From positions 1 through 5,588 of the forward strand of contig DPMS01000818.1 of the NCBI GenBank assembly GCA_003541285.1: a stretch of DNA of 5,588 bases. Reading direction: 5' to 3'. Below, one piece after another: positions 1 to 5,563 of this stretch (positions within the stretch are counted from its first letter, which is position 1; every line of letters begins with the position of its first letter). The DNA comes from Actinomycetota bacterium. Lineage in GTDB: Bacteria > Actinomycetota > Actinomycetes > Streptosporangiales > Streptosporangiaceae. Below the pieces are notes generated by a model. The model did not search any database, was not told where the DNA came from, and saw only the letters and a program-made list of their open reading frames with translations. Position numbers and translations under genes: made by a program.

Positions 1-11
1 GTGCCGGTAGA

Positions 12-76
12 GCGCTAACCCAGCCACAACAGCACGGCGGGGCTCAGCCGGGCGCTGACCCAAGCCACAACAGCGC
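12..76. repeat. Two imperfect direct repeats of about 24 bp upstream of hemB
   Basis: Two copies of a 24-25 bp sequence lie at 12-35 and 52-76, starting 40 bp apart. Both contain the core GCCACAACAGC; copy 1 begins GCGCTAACCCA and copy 2 begins GCGCTGACCCAA. They differ by two substitutions and one inserted A. No gene in either strand explains them. They could be part of a dispersed intergenic repeat or paired protein-binding sites; the sequence alone does not decide. Confidence 0.7.
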
Positions 77-140
77 GGGCGGGGGGTTGCCCGGAGCGTA
101 AAAGAGCCGAAGGCGAAGCGGAGGGCGGCCCCCCGCCCGC
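75..140. repeat. 12-bp perfect G/C inverted repeat with 42-nt interior, hemB leader
   Basis: The arms GCGGGCGGGGGG (75-86) and CCCCCCGCCCGC (129-140) are exact reverse complements. The interior (87-128) is richer in A and includes a small GCC-GAA-GGC hairpin at 106-114. As RNA this would form a stable stem close to the hemB ribosome binding site (GGGAG, 156-160). It may be a terminator of an upstream gene, a leader structure or part of a dispersed repeat. Low sequence complexity makes chance pairing more likely than the arm length suggests. Confidence 0.5.
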
Positions 141-166
141 CCGCGCCCCCGGGAAGGGAGCCGGTC

Positions 167-1147
167 ATGAACGGTGGATTCCCCGCAGTGCGTCCCCGCA
201 GGCTGCGCCGGACCCCGGCGCTGCGCCGGCTGGCAGCACGCACCAGCGTGCGCGCGCCGGACCTGGTGCTGCCTCTGTTCGTCAAGGAGGGGATCAGCGA
301 GCCGCAGCCGGTAGCGTCCATGCCCGGCGTGGTCCAGCACACCAGGGACAGCCTGCGCAAAGCGGCCGCCGAAGCCGTGGAGGCCGGAGTCGGCGGGGTT
401 ATCGTGTTCGGCATCCCGGCGGTCAAGGACGCCCGCGGGTCCGCGGCCGACGATCCGGACGGGATCGTGCAGCAGGCACTGCGGGACCTGGTCGCCGACG
501 TGGGTGACGCCACGGTCCTCATGGCGGACCTATGCCTGGATGAGTACACCGACCATGGCCATTGCGGACTGCTCACCGACGCTGGAGACGTGGACAACGA
601 CGCCACATTGGCGCGTTATGCCGCGATAGCCGTGGCACAGGCGCAGGCAGGCGCGCACGTCGTCGGCCCGAGCGGGATGATGGACGGCCAGGTGGCTGCG
701 ATCAGGCAGGCACTCGACGGGGCCGGCTATCCCGAGGTGGTCATCTGCGCCTATTCGGCCAAGTACGCATCCGCCTTCTACGGGCCCTTCCGCGACGCCG
801 CCGAGTGCGCGCCCCGTTTCGGTGACCGGGCCTCCTATCAGCAGGATCCGGCAGCCGGTGACGCTCTCCGGGAGGTGCTCCTCGACATCGACGAGGGTGC
901 CGACATTGTCATGATCAAACCAGCCCTGCCCTACCTGGACGTGGTTGCGCAGGTCGCGGCGGCTGTCCCGGTGCCTGTCGCCGCTTACCAGGTGAGCGGC
1001 GAGTACGCGATGGCCGAGGCCGCCGCAGCCAACGGCTGGCTGGACCGGGACCGGGTGATCATGGAGACCCTCACCGCGATCCGCCGCGCGGGCGCAAGCA
1101 TCATCCTCACCTACTGGGCCGCCGAAGCCGCCCGCCGTCTGAGCTGA
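167..1147 (+). CDS. hemB: Delta-aminolevulinic acid dehydratase (porphobilinogen synthase)
   Basis: This cytosolic enzyme condenses two molecules of 5-aminolevulinate to porphobilinogen, the first pyrrole of heme, siroheme and corrinoid synthesis. The 326-aa length is normal for the family and the protein looks intact. Visible motifs are the Schiff-base lysines K199 (in YSAKYASAFYGPFRDA) and K251 (in MIKPALPYLD), the GPSGMMDGQ segment (167-175), and the C-terminal QVSGEYAM and ILTYWA segments. The active-site metal loop at 121-134 reads DLCLDEYTDHGHCG. It has Cys123, Asp125 and Cys133, a mixture of the zinc-type three-Cys loop and the magnesium-type Ala/Asp/Asp loop, as is usual in actinobacteria. 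The ATG at 167 is preferred because GGGAG lies 6 nt upstream and the N-terminus RPRRLRRTPALRRL matches the family start. A GTG at 188 would truncate it. Spacing to the next gene is 192 bp, so co-transcription is uncertain. Confidence 0.97.
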   Translation: MNGGFPAVRPRRLRRTPALRRLAARTSVRAPDLVLPLFVKEGISEPQPVASMPGVVQHTRDSLRKAAAEAVEAGVGGVIVFGIPAVKDARGSAADDPDGIVQQALRDLVADVGDATVLMADLCLDEYTDHGHCGLLTDAGDVDNDATLARYAAIAVAQAQAGAHVVGPSGMMDGQVAAIRQALDGAGYPEVVICAYSAKYASAFYGPFRDAAECAPRFGDRASYQQDPAAGDALREVLLDIDEGADIVMIKPALPYLDVVAQVAAAVPVPVAAYQVSGEYAMAEAAAANGWLDRDRVIMETLTAIRRAGASIILTYWAAEAARRLS

Positions 1148-1197
1148 GCCGCCCGGCCCCTTGGCTTCATGGCCCCGGGCAAAGGCCCCGTAGCCGG

Positions 1198-1210
1198 CCG
1201 CCAGTGGCGG
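1198..1210 (+). terminator. Possible short hairpin terminator after hemB
   Basis: CCGCC (1198-1202) and GGCGG (1206-1210) pair around a 3-nt AGT loop, about 50 bp past the hemB stop. Several GGCCCC copies (1155, 1171, 1184) precede it and could form competing pairings. There is no T-tract, which is common in high-GC actinobacterial terminators but weakens the call. Confidence 0.25.
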
Positions 1211-1225
1211 TAATGGTCAGCTGTG

Positions 1226-1240
1226 TACCTGCGTTAGGTA
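1226..1240. promoter_or_regulatory. Palindrome TACCT-N5-AGGTA upstream of the Prim-Pol-like gene
   Basis: TACCT (1226-1230) and AGGTA (1236-1240) form an exact inverted repeat around GCGTT, 100 bp before the start of the next gene. This is the least G/C-rich part of the 1148-1339 spacer, which otherwise holds no visible gene. The placement suits an operator or promoter region, but the arms are only 5 bp and no clear -10/-35 pair was found. Confidence 0.2.
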
Positions 1241-1339
1241 TCGTCTCGGCCTCAGCCGGGGGGGCGGGCTGCGCGTGAGCGCTCGTACCGGGCATCATCG
1301 AAGTGAAGGGGATCCGGCAGGGAGCGGGAGTGGAAGCCG

Positions 1340-2038
1340 ATGGTCGAGGCGATGCTGCGTCGCGGCCGCCGCAAGGAAGCGGGCCGGATGGCCGCAGCCG
1401 CCGTGGACTACGCCACGATGGGCTGGCCGGTATGCCTGGGAGCGCACCTGCGTGACGAGCGGAGCCGTCAGCCCCGGCCCGCCGCTGCCGGGCACGGGAG
1501 GATCCGCGACACCGGCCGTGCCTGCTCATGCGATCGCATCGGGTGCCCCGCCCCGGCCGCGCATCCCGTCTCACCCGCCTGGCAGATCGAGGCTTCCAGC
1601 GACCCGGAGGAGGTGGCCCGATGGTGGCGGGAGCGGCCGGAGGCGAACATCATCCTGGTCACCGGCCGTGTGTTCGACGCACTTGATGTGCCAGCCGCGG
1701 CCGGGATCGACGCAGTGGCCCGGATGGATCAGGCCGGGGTGCCGGCCGGCCCGGTAGCGCTGACCGCGGACGGCCGGGCCCTGTTCTTCGTCGCCACCCG
1801 CGGTGCTCCGGCCGATGAGGACGAATGGTGGTCGTGCCACCTGGACTGCGAGCCGGACGACTTCGCCCCCGTGGCCGGGCTGCGCTGGCACACGCGGGAC
1901 AGTTTTGTGGTGGGCCCCCCGTCCCGGTCCTGGCGGGGAGTCGCCCAGTGGATCCGCGACCCGAGGGAGCATCCGTTGCCAGACGCCTTGCGCTTGCTCG
2001 GATTTCTCGCCGACGCCTGCGATGAGGTGACCGGGTGA
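1340..2038 (+). CDS. Prim-Pol-fold protein, probably catalytically inactive
   Basis: The protein (232 aa) resembles the N-terminal domain of bifunctional DNA primase/polymerases. Family-like segments appear in the expected order: AVDYATMGWPV (21-31), a Cys-rich insert CSCDRIGCPAPAAHP (62-76), WWRERPEANIILVTG (95-109), the acidic-motif position DALDVP (113-118), DGRALFF (144-150), and SFVVGPPSR (188-196) near the end. Active members normally carry a second acid at the place of P118 and a histidine at the place of A147; here only D116 remains. No helicase or other domain follows. C62, C64, C69 and H75 could form a metal site. The start at 1340 has GGGAG 9 nt and GGAAG 3 nt upstream; ATG codons at 1352 and 1388 are alternatives. 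The stop overlaps hemL by 4 bp (GTGA), implying translational coupling. The function is unknown; DNA binding or a regulatory role is inference, and polymerase activity is unlikely. Confidence 0.8.
   Translation: MVEAMLRRGRRKEAGRMAAAAVDYATMGWPVCLGAHLRDERSRQPRPAAAGHGRIRDTGRACSCDRIGCPAPAAHPVSPAWQIEASSDPEEVARWWRERPEANIILVTGRVFDALDVPAAAGIDAVARMDQAGVPAGPVALTADGRALFFVATRGAPADEDEWWSCHLDCEPDDFAPVAGLRWHTRDSFVVGPPSRSWRGVAQWIRDPREHPLPDALRLLGFLADACDEVTG
2024..2030 (+). promoter_or_regulatory. Ribosome binding site of hemL inside the preceding gene
   Basis: GAGGTGA lies within the last codons of the Prim-Pol-like gene, 4 nt before the GTG start of hemL. Together with the GTGA stop/start overlap (2035-2038) it fixes the hemL start and suggests that ribosomes finishing the upstream gene help initiate hemL. 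Confidence 0.7.
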
Positions 2039-3333
2039 CGGCGGCACCGCGATCTGCCGACCTGTTCCGCCGCGCGTGTGCGGTCATCCCCGGTGGGGTG
2101 AACTCCCCGGTACGGGCGTTCGGCGCAGTCGGCGGGGTGCCCGTCTTCATCCAGGCCGGCCATGGCCCCTACCTCACCGACGCCGACGGCCGGGAACTCG
2201 TGGACCTGGTCTGCTCCTGGGGGCCGATGATCCTCGGTCACGCCCATCCCGCTGTGCTTGAGGCGGTGACGGCTGCCGCCGCCCGCGGCACCTCGTTCGG
2301 CACGGCGACCGCGGGTGAGGTCGAACTTGCCGAAGAGATCGTGGCGCGTACCCCGGTGGAGAAGGTCCGCCTGGTCAATTCGGGCACCGAGGCCACCATG
2401 TCGGCGGTGCGGCTGGCGCGGGCATTCACCGGCAGGCGGCTGATCGTCAAGTTCGCCGGCTGCTACCACGGCCATGTAGACGCGCTGCTGGCAGCGGCGG
2501 GATCCGGGGTCGCCACGTTCGGCCTGCCCGACACGCCGGGGGTGACCGGCGCGGCGGCCGGGGACACGCTGGTGCTGCCCTACAACGACGCGCTGGCGAT
2601 CCGGCAGGCGTTCGTGGAGCACGGCCCGCAGATCGCGTGCGTGATCACCGAGGCGTGCCCAGCCAACATGGGTGTGGTCCCGCCTGCCCACGGCTTCAAC
2701 GAACTGCTGGCCGCGCTCTGCCAGGAGCACGGCTCGCTGCTGATCATGGACGAGGTGCTCACCGGGTTCCGGGTCACCCGGTCGGGCTGGTACGGGCGGG
2801 AAGGCGTCGCCGGGGACCTGATGACGTTCGGCAAGGTGATGGGCGGCGGGCTGCCCGCAGCGGCTTTCGGCGGGCGGGCGGAGATCATGGACCGGCTGGC
2901 CCCGTCCGGGCCGGTCTACCAGGCCGGCACGCTGTCGGGGAACCCGCTGGCCACCGCGGCTGGCCTGGCCACCCTGCGGGCCTGCACGCCAGAGGTGTAC
3001 GCACGGGTGGACGAGGTGGCCGCCACCGTGGCCAAGCTCACCGCCGACGCGCTGGCCACCGCGGGAGTGCCGTTCCGGCTGCAGGAGGCCGGCAACCTGT
3101 TCACCGTCTTCCTCGGCAGCGACGCACCGGTCCGCGACTTCGACGAGGCCCGGGGGCAGTCCGGTGCGGCTTACGCGGCGTTCTTCCACGCCATGCTCGC
3201 TGCCGGGGTGTACCTGCCGCCCTCTCCCTATGAGGCATGGTTCGTCTCCGCCGCGCATGACGATGAGGCGGTCGCCAGGATCGCCAGGGCGCTCCCCGCC
3301 GCCGCCAGGGAAGCCGCGACGGCCCTCGGCTAA
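2035..3333 (+). CDS. hemL: Glutamate-1-semialdehyde 2,1-aminomutase
   Basis: This PLP-dependent cytosolic enzyme converts glutamate-1-semialdehyde to 5-aminolevulinate, the last step of the C5 route and the supplier of HemB substrate. The 432-aa protein is full length for this class-III aminotransferase-like family. It opens with the family N-terminus AVIPGGVNSPVRAFGAVGG (16-34). NSGTEA (115-120) and CYHGHVDALL (143-152) are cofactor and substrate-binding segments. IMDEV (237-241) carries the Asp (D239) expected to contact the pyridine nitrogen. K267 in TFGKVMGGGLPAAAFGG is the PLP lysine. YQAGTLSGNPLA (295-306) and GVYLPPSPYEAWFVS (391-405) complete the conserved set. The GTG start is supported by GAGGTGA 4 nt upstream and by the family N-terminus. 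It overlaps the preceding gene by 4 bp. The following spacer holds a strong hairpin, so the transcript probably ends there. Confidence 0.97.
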   Translation: MTAAPRSADLFRRACAVIPGGVNSPVRAFGAVGGVPVFIQAGHGPYLTDADGRELVDLVCSWGPMILGHAHPAVLEAVTAAAARGTSFGTATAGEVELAEEIVARTPVEKVRLVNSGTEATMSAVRLARAFTGRRLIVKFAGCYHGHVDALLAAAGSGVATFGLPDTPGVTGAAAGDTLVLPYNDALAIRQAFVEHGPQIACVITEACPANMGVVPPAHGFNELLAALCQEHGSLLIMDEVLTGFRVTRSGWYGREGVAGDLMTFGKVMGGGLPAAAFGGRAEIMDRLAPSGPVYQAGTLSGNPLATAAGLATLRACTPEVYARVDEVAATVAKLTADALATAGVPFRLQEAGNLFTVFLGSDAPVRDFDEARGQSGAAYAAFFHAMLAAGVYLPPSPYEAWFVSAAHDDEAVARIARALPAAAREAATALG

Positions 3334-3420
3334 CCCCTGCGTCTGCTGCAGAACGAGCCGTGGTCAAAAAGGGCTGCCATCACGGCCCAGATCGCACACG
3401 TCACGGTCAGGGCCACGTGG

Positions 3421-3464
3421 GACGTGGTCAGTTTGGATTGCTCATGACCCAAACTGACCACATC
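3421..3464. terminator. 13-bp perfect hairpin between convergent genes, likely bidirectional terminator
   Basis: GTGGTCAGTTTGG (3424-3436) and CCAAACTGACCAC (3449-3461) pair exactly around a 12-nt loop that includes the palindrome TCATGA. Allowing one C/A mismatch, two more pairs extend the stem to 3421-3464. It lies in the 191-bp gap between the converging hemL and transporter genes, where a shared terminator is expected. There is no T-tract on either strand, and the moderately A/T-containing stem differs from the G/C-rich hairpins nearby. A binding site or repeat remnant is therefore an alternative. Confidence 0.55.
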
Positions 3465-3486
3465 GTGGGACTGGTCAACCCGGCAT

Positions 3487-3510
3487 GGGGCGGCAACTGC
3501 CATGGGCCCC
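3487..3510 (-). terminator. Possible bulged hairpin 3' of the transporter gene
   Basis: GGGGC-GGC (3487-3494) can pair with GCC (3499-3501) and GCCCC (3506-3510) across an AACT loop, leaving ATGG as a bulge. It lies 15 bp beyond the stop codon of the minus-strand transporter gene, a typical terminator position. It could also serve read-through from hemL. The bulge and lack of a T-tract keep confidence low. Confidence 0.25.
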
Positions 3511-3524
3511 GGTGCACGCGGAGT

Positions 3525-4484
3525 TCAGCCCAGGGCTACTGCGATGATGCCGGCCACGATCGCCGCCGCCCCGGTGAGCCGACGGGCCAGGCCTCCCTCA
3601 TTTAGCAGCCTGCGGCCCAGCACGACACCGAACAGGACACTGATCTCCCGTGCCGGGGCAACCGCGCTGACCGAGGTGAACCGCATCGCCACGAGCACCA
3701 GGATGTAGGCGAGCGGGGAGAGCACCGCTGCACCCACGACCTGCCGCCGGTATGTGTGCCACATCTGGGTCGTGCGCGCGGAGTCGGCTAGTGCGAAGGG
3801 TGCCAGCACCAGCGTCATCCCGATCAGCGAGGCGTAGTCCTGCAGCAGCGGCGGGTTGCCCACGGAGGTGACCGCTACCTTGTCCCAGAGCGTGTAGCCG
3901 GCGATGAACACCCCGGTCGCCAAGGCGTACAGGACGGCGGCAGGTGCGGTCACGGCACGTGTCCTGGTGGCTGGGCTGCTGGTGGCCGCCGGCCGGGGAC
4001 GGCCGGGGAGGCCGAGGACGATCACTCCGGCCACCAGCAGAACTATGCCCGCCAGCCCGGCCGGCCCGGGCCGTTCGCCGAGGATGACGATGCCGGCCAG
4101 GGCGGCGAGCAGCGCACCGGTGCCCCTGCCGACGGGGTAGACAAGTGACAGGTCACCGACCAGGTAGGCCCGCTGGAGGAACAGGAAATAGCCGGTCTGC
4201 AGCACTGCCGTGCCAGCCAGGAACACCCACGACCGCGCGGTCAGGTGCGGAGGGCTGACGATGAGGCTGGCCGCCAGCACAGGCGCGTAGATGACCGCGG
4301 CCGCCGCCGACATGAGCCAGACGAAACACGCCGCACCCGCCAACGAGGCCTGCTTGCTGAACAGATTCCAGCTGGCGTGGGCGACGGCCGCCACGAGGAT
4401 GAGGGCGAGTGCGGTGGCGTTCAGCAGCGGCTCCGGCAGTGCGTGCTGCCGCCGGGATTGGCCCGGCGGGCGGGGTCCCTCCAT
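3525..4484 (-). CDS. DMT-superfamily (EamA-type) membrane transporter
   Basis: This 319-aa, very hydrophobic protein has about ten predicted membrane segments (roughly 22-39, 48-75, 84-103, 112-135, 141-159, 179-198, 213-231, 248-266, 269-289, 300-318). They form two halves as in drug/metabolite transporters. Each half carries an EamA-like repeat: LVYPVGRGTGALLAAL with LGERPGPAGLAGIVLL in the first, and SAVAPAREISVLFGVVLGRRL with NEG in the second. A hydrophilic Pro/Arg/Thr-rich linker (160-178) divides the halves. It probably exports or imports a small metabolite across the inner membrane, but family members differ widely and no substrate can be named. The ATG at 4484 has only a weak ribosome binding site and gives a polar 20-residue extension; an initiation codon at CTG 4424 (just before NATALALIL, with CCGGAG upstream) would fit the fold better. 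It is oriented against both neighbours and so is transcribed separately. Confidence 0.88.
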   Translation of the reverse strand: MEGPRPPGQSRRQHALPEPLLNATALALILVAAVAHASWNLFSKQASLAGAACFVWLMSAAAAVIYAPVLAASLIVSPPHLTARSWVFLAGTAVLQTGYFLFLQRAYLVGDLSLVYPVGRGTGALLAALAGIVILGERPGPAGLAGIVLLVAGVIVLGLPGRPRPAATSSPATRTRAVTAPAAVLYALATGVFIAGYTLWDKVAVTSVGNPPLLQDYASLIGMTLVLAPFALADSARTTQMWHTYRRQVVGAAVLSPLAYILVLVAMRFTSVSAVAPAREISVLFGVVLGRRLLNEGGLARRLTGAAAIVAGIIAVALG

Positions 4485-4492
4485 CCTGGCGC

Positions 4493-4575
4493 GTTTCTCA
4501 CCGTGGTTCAGCCTGGCCTGTGGCCGGCCGGGGCTGTTTCCCGCCGTGGTTCAGCCGGGCCCGTGGCCTGGTTCA
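4493..4575. repeat. Tandem repeat, period 43 bp, in the divergent spacer
   Basis: Two 33-bp units at 4493-4525 and 4536-4568 match at 29 of 33 positions and start 43 bp apart. Both contain CCGTGGTTCAGCC and end in GTGGCC. A third partial unit with GGTTCA follows at 4570-4575, so GGTTCA occurs at 4505, 4548 and 4570. The array fills most of the 135-bp gap between the divergently transcribed transporter and phosphatase genes. It must therefore overlap the promoter or leader of at least one of them. Repeated operator sites or a dispersed intergenic repeat are both possible. Confidence 0.7.
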
Positions 4576-4604
4576 TGCCCGGGAAGTTGCCTTCCCCCGG
4601 CCGG

Positions 4605-4610
4605 TAGGCT
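4605..4610 (+). promoter_or_regulatory. Possible -10 element of the phosphatase gene
   Basis: TAGGCT fits the actinobacterial TANNNT -10 pattern and ends 9 nt before the ATG at 4620. Transcription from it would give a leaderless or nearly leaderless mRNA. No -35 element is found at the usual spacing; TTGCCT at 4587-4592 is too close. A GGGCGG just before the start could instead act as a poor ribosome binding site. Confidence 0.25.
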
Positions 4611-4619
4611 GGGCGGTCT

Positions 4620-5252
4620 ATGACCGACACAACCGTCGTCCACCTGCTGCGCCACGGCGAGGTGAGTAACCCCCGTGGCGTGCTCTATGGCCGCTTGCCC
4701 GGGTACCACCTGTCTGAGGACGGCGGGCTCATGGCGAAAGCGGCCGCCGGGTTCCTCGCGGGCCGCGACGTGGCGGTGCTGCTGTCTTCCCCGATGGAGC
4801 GTGCGCTGGAGACCGCCGCCCCGCTGGCCGCCCAGTTCGGTCTTGAAGTCAGTGTGGATGAGCGGCTGATCGAGCCGTGGAACCACTTCGAGGGGACGAC
4901 GTTCGGGGTTGGTGACGGAGTTCTGGGTAAGCCTTCCCACTGGCATTACCTGCGCAACCCGTTCCGCCCGTCCTGGGGTGAGCCGTACACCAGCATCGCC
5001 GCCCGGATGCACGCGGTCATGGCCGACGCGGCGCGGGCAGCCCGCGGCCGCGAGGCGGTCTGCGTCAGCCATCAACTGCCGATCTGGGTGGCCCGCCGGG
5101 CGGCCGAGGGCCGCCACCTGTGGCATCACCCCGGCCACCGCCAGTGCGCGCTGGCCAGTCTGACCAGCTTCACCTACGACGGGGACAAGATCACTGGGAT
5201 CACCTACACCGAGCCGGCCGGCGCGGGCCGCCCGCAAGTCCCCGGCGCCTGA
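4620..5252 (+). CDS. Histidine phosphatase (phosphoglycerate mutase-like) family protein
   Basis: This 210-aa cytosolic protein belongs to the histidine phosphatase superfamily, which transfers phosphate through a phospho-histidine. The signature LLRHGE is at 9-14 with catalytic H12 and R11. SSPMERALETA (56-66) provides the second arginine (R61). The acidic proton donor is probably E85 in LIEPWNHFEG. SHQLPIW (150-156) supplies the second histidine (H151). The length is normal and the family core is complete. The substrate cannot be assigned: members act on sugar phosphates, nucleotides, proteins or cofactor intermediates. An orthologous-looking gene directly follows hemL in Mycobacterium, next to cytochrome c maturation genes, so a link to heme or cofactor metabolism is a reasonable inference. 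Here a transporter gene on the other strand lies between. The ATG at 4620 puts the RHGE motif at the usual distance from the N-terminus. Confidence 0.92.
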   Translation: MTDTTVVHLLRHGEVSNPRGVLYGRLPGYHLSEDGGLMAKAAAGFLAGRDVAVLLSSPMERALETAAPLAAQFGLEVSVDERLIEPWNHFEGTTFGVGDGVLGKPSHWHYLRNPFRPSWGEPYTSIAARMHAVMADAARAARGREAVCVSHQLPIWVARRAAEGRHLWHHPGHRQCALASLTSFTYDGDKITGITYTEPAGAGRPQVPGA

Positions 5253-5284
5253 GCCTCATTCCTCGGTCCTGCCAGGGAGGGTAA

Positions 5285-5308
5285 GGCCGGCCCGCCGTCA
5301 GGCCGGTC
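5285..5308 (+). terminator. Possible hairpin terminator after the phosphatase gene
   Basis: GGCCGGCC (5285-5292) pairs with GGCCGGTC (5301-5308) through eight positions including one G-T wobble, with an 8-nt loop. It starts 32 bp after the phosphatase stop codon. No T-tract follows. GGCCGGCC is itself palindromic, so alternative pairings exist. Confidence 0.35.
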
Positions 5309-5362
5309 AATCCGATCCGGCACAATGGAGCGCGGCACTACTGTCTGTAGGAGACCACCCCT

Positions 5363-5533
5363 GTGTCCCGTCCACCGCGATGTCCGCACCGTTACCCACG
5401 TCCCGCGGCCATCCACCCCAGCCCGATGCGCCTGCGCCACGGCGTGCTGGCCGCCGCCGCTCGCAACGGCCTGCAATTGGCAGACCAGCGCCAGATGAAA
5501 GACTGGGTGGCGTTGGTGTTGCGGAAAGAATAG
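5363..5533 (+). CDS. Possible small protein of unknown function, 56 aa
   Basis: A GTG start at 5363 is preceded by AGGAG (5350-5353 within TAGGAGAC) about 9 nt upstream, and the frame runs to TAG at 5531. The product has a Pro/Arg/His-rich first half (MSRPPRCPHRYPRPA) and a more ordinary, helix-like second half (MRLRHGVLAAAARNGLQLAD, then QRQMKDWVALVLRKE). By hand count about three quarters of third positions are G or C, higher than in the overlapping frame that starts at ATG 5380. This supports coding but is below the other genes here. No family is recognised, and it has no membrane segment or signal peptide. It may be a genuine small protein, the remnant of a longer gene or a chance frame. 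Confidence 0.4.
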   Translation: MSRPPRCPHRYPRPAAIHPSPMRLRHGVLAAAARNGLQLADQRQMKDWVALVLRKE

Positions 5534-5563
5534 TTAACTCAAGTTGCTCCCTGCTCGTATAAG
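5534..5563 (+). promoter_or_regulatory. Sigma-70-like promoter pair near the right edge
   Basis: TTAACT (5534-5539) and TATAAG (5558-5563) are separated by 18 bp, matching the -35/-10 consensus at about 4 and 5 of 6 positions. Transcription would run out of the window. The pair sits just after the possible small gene, in the least G/C-rich part of the window. The -10 overlaps a weak bulged stem (CTC..GGT / ACCGAG, 5554-5577) followed by T6 at 5578-5583, so a terminator for the small gene is a competing reading. Confidence 0.3.

Noticed and set aside
3..101. Open plus-strand frame at the left edge that might be the C-terminus of an upstream gene
   Set aside because: It translates the direct repeats into a low-complexity Gln/Gly/Pro/His-rich stretch with no recognisable family end. 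A real gene tail cannot be excluded but is not supported.
44..340. Minus-strand open frame of 98 codons over the hemB start
   Set aside because: It overlaps the hemB start and its leader repeats, is Arg/Pro-rich and has no recognisable domain.
1729..3258. Long open frame of 509 codons on the minus strand
   Set aside because: It lies almost entirely antisense to hemL and the Prim-Pol-like gene, both well supported by motifs. Its composition (Gly, Arg, His, Pro-rich) is that of a shadow frame in high-GC DNA.
3413..3420. Perfect 8-bp palindrome CCACGTGG as a regulator site
   Set aside because: Such short G/C palindromes are expected by chance, and its placement between convergent genes makes a promoter role unlikely.
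3360..3605. Plus-strand open frame in the hemL/transporter spacer
   Set aside because: It runs through the hairpin and into the antisense of the transporter gene, with no clear ribosome binding site or domain.
5380..5562. Alternative 60-codon frame at the right end
   Set aside because: Third-position G/C is lower than in the overlapping frame from 5363, it has no good ribosome binding site, and it reads into the promoter-like region.
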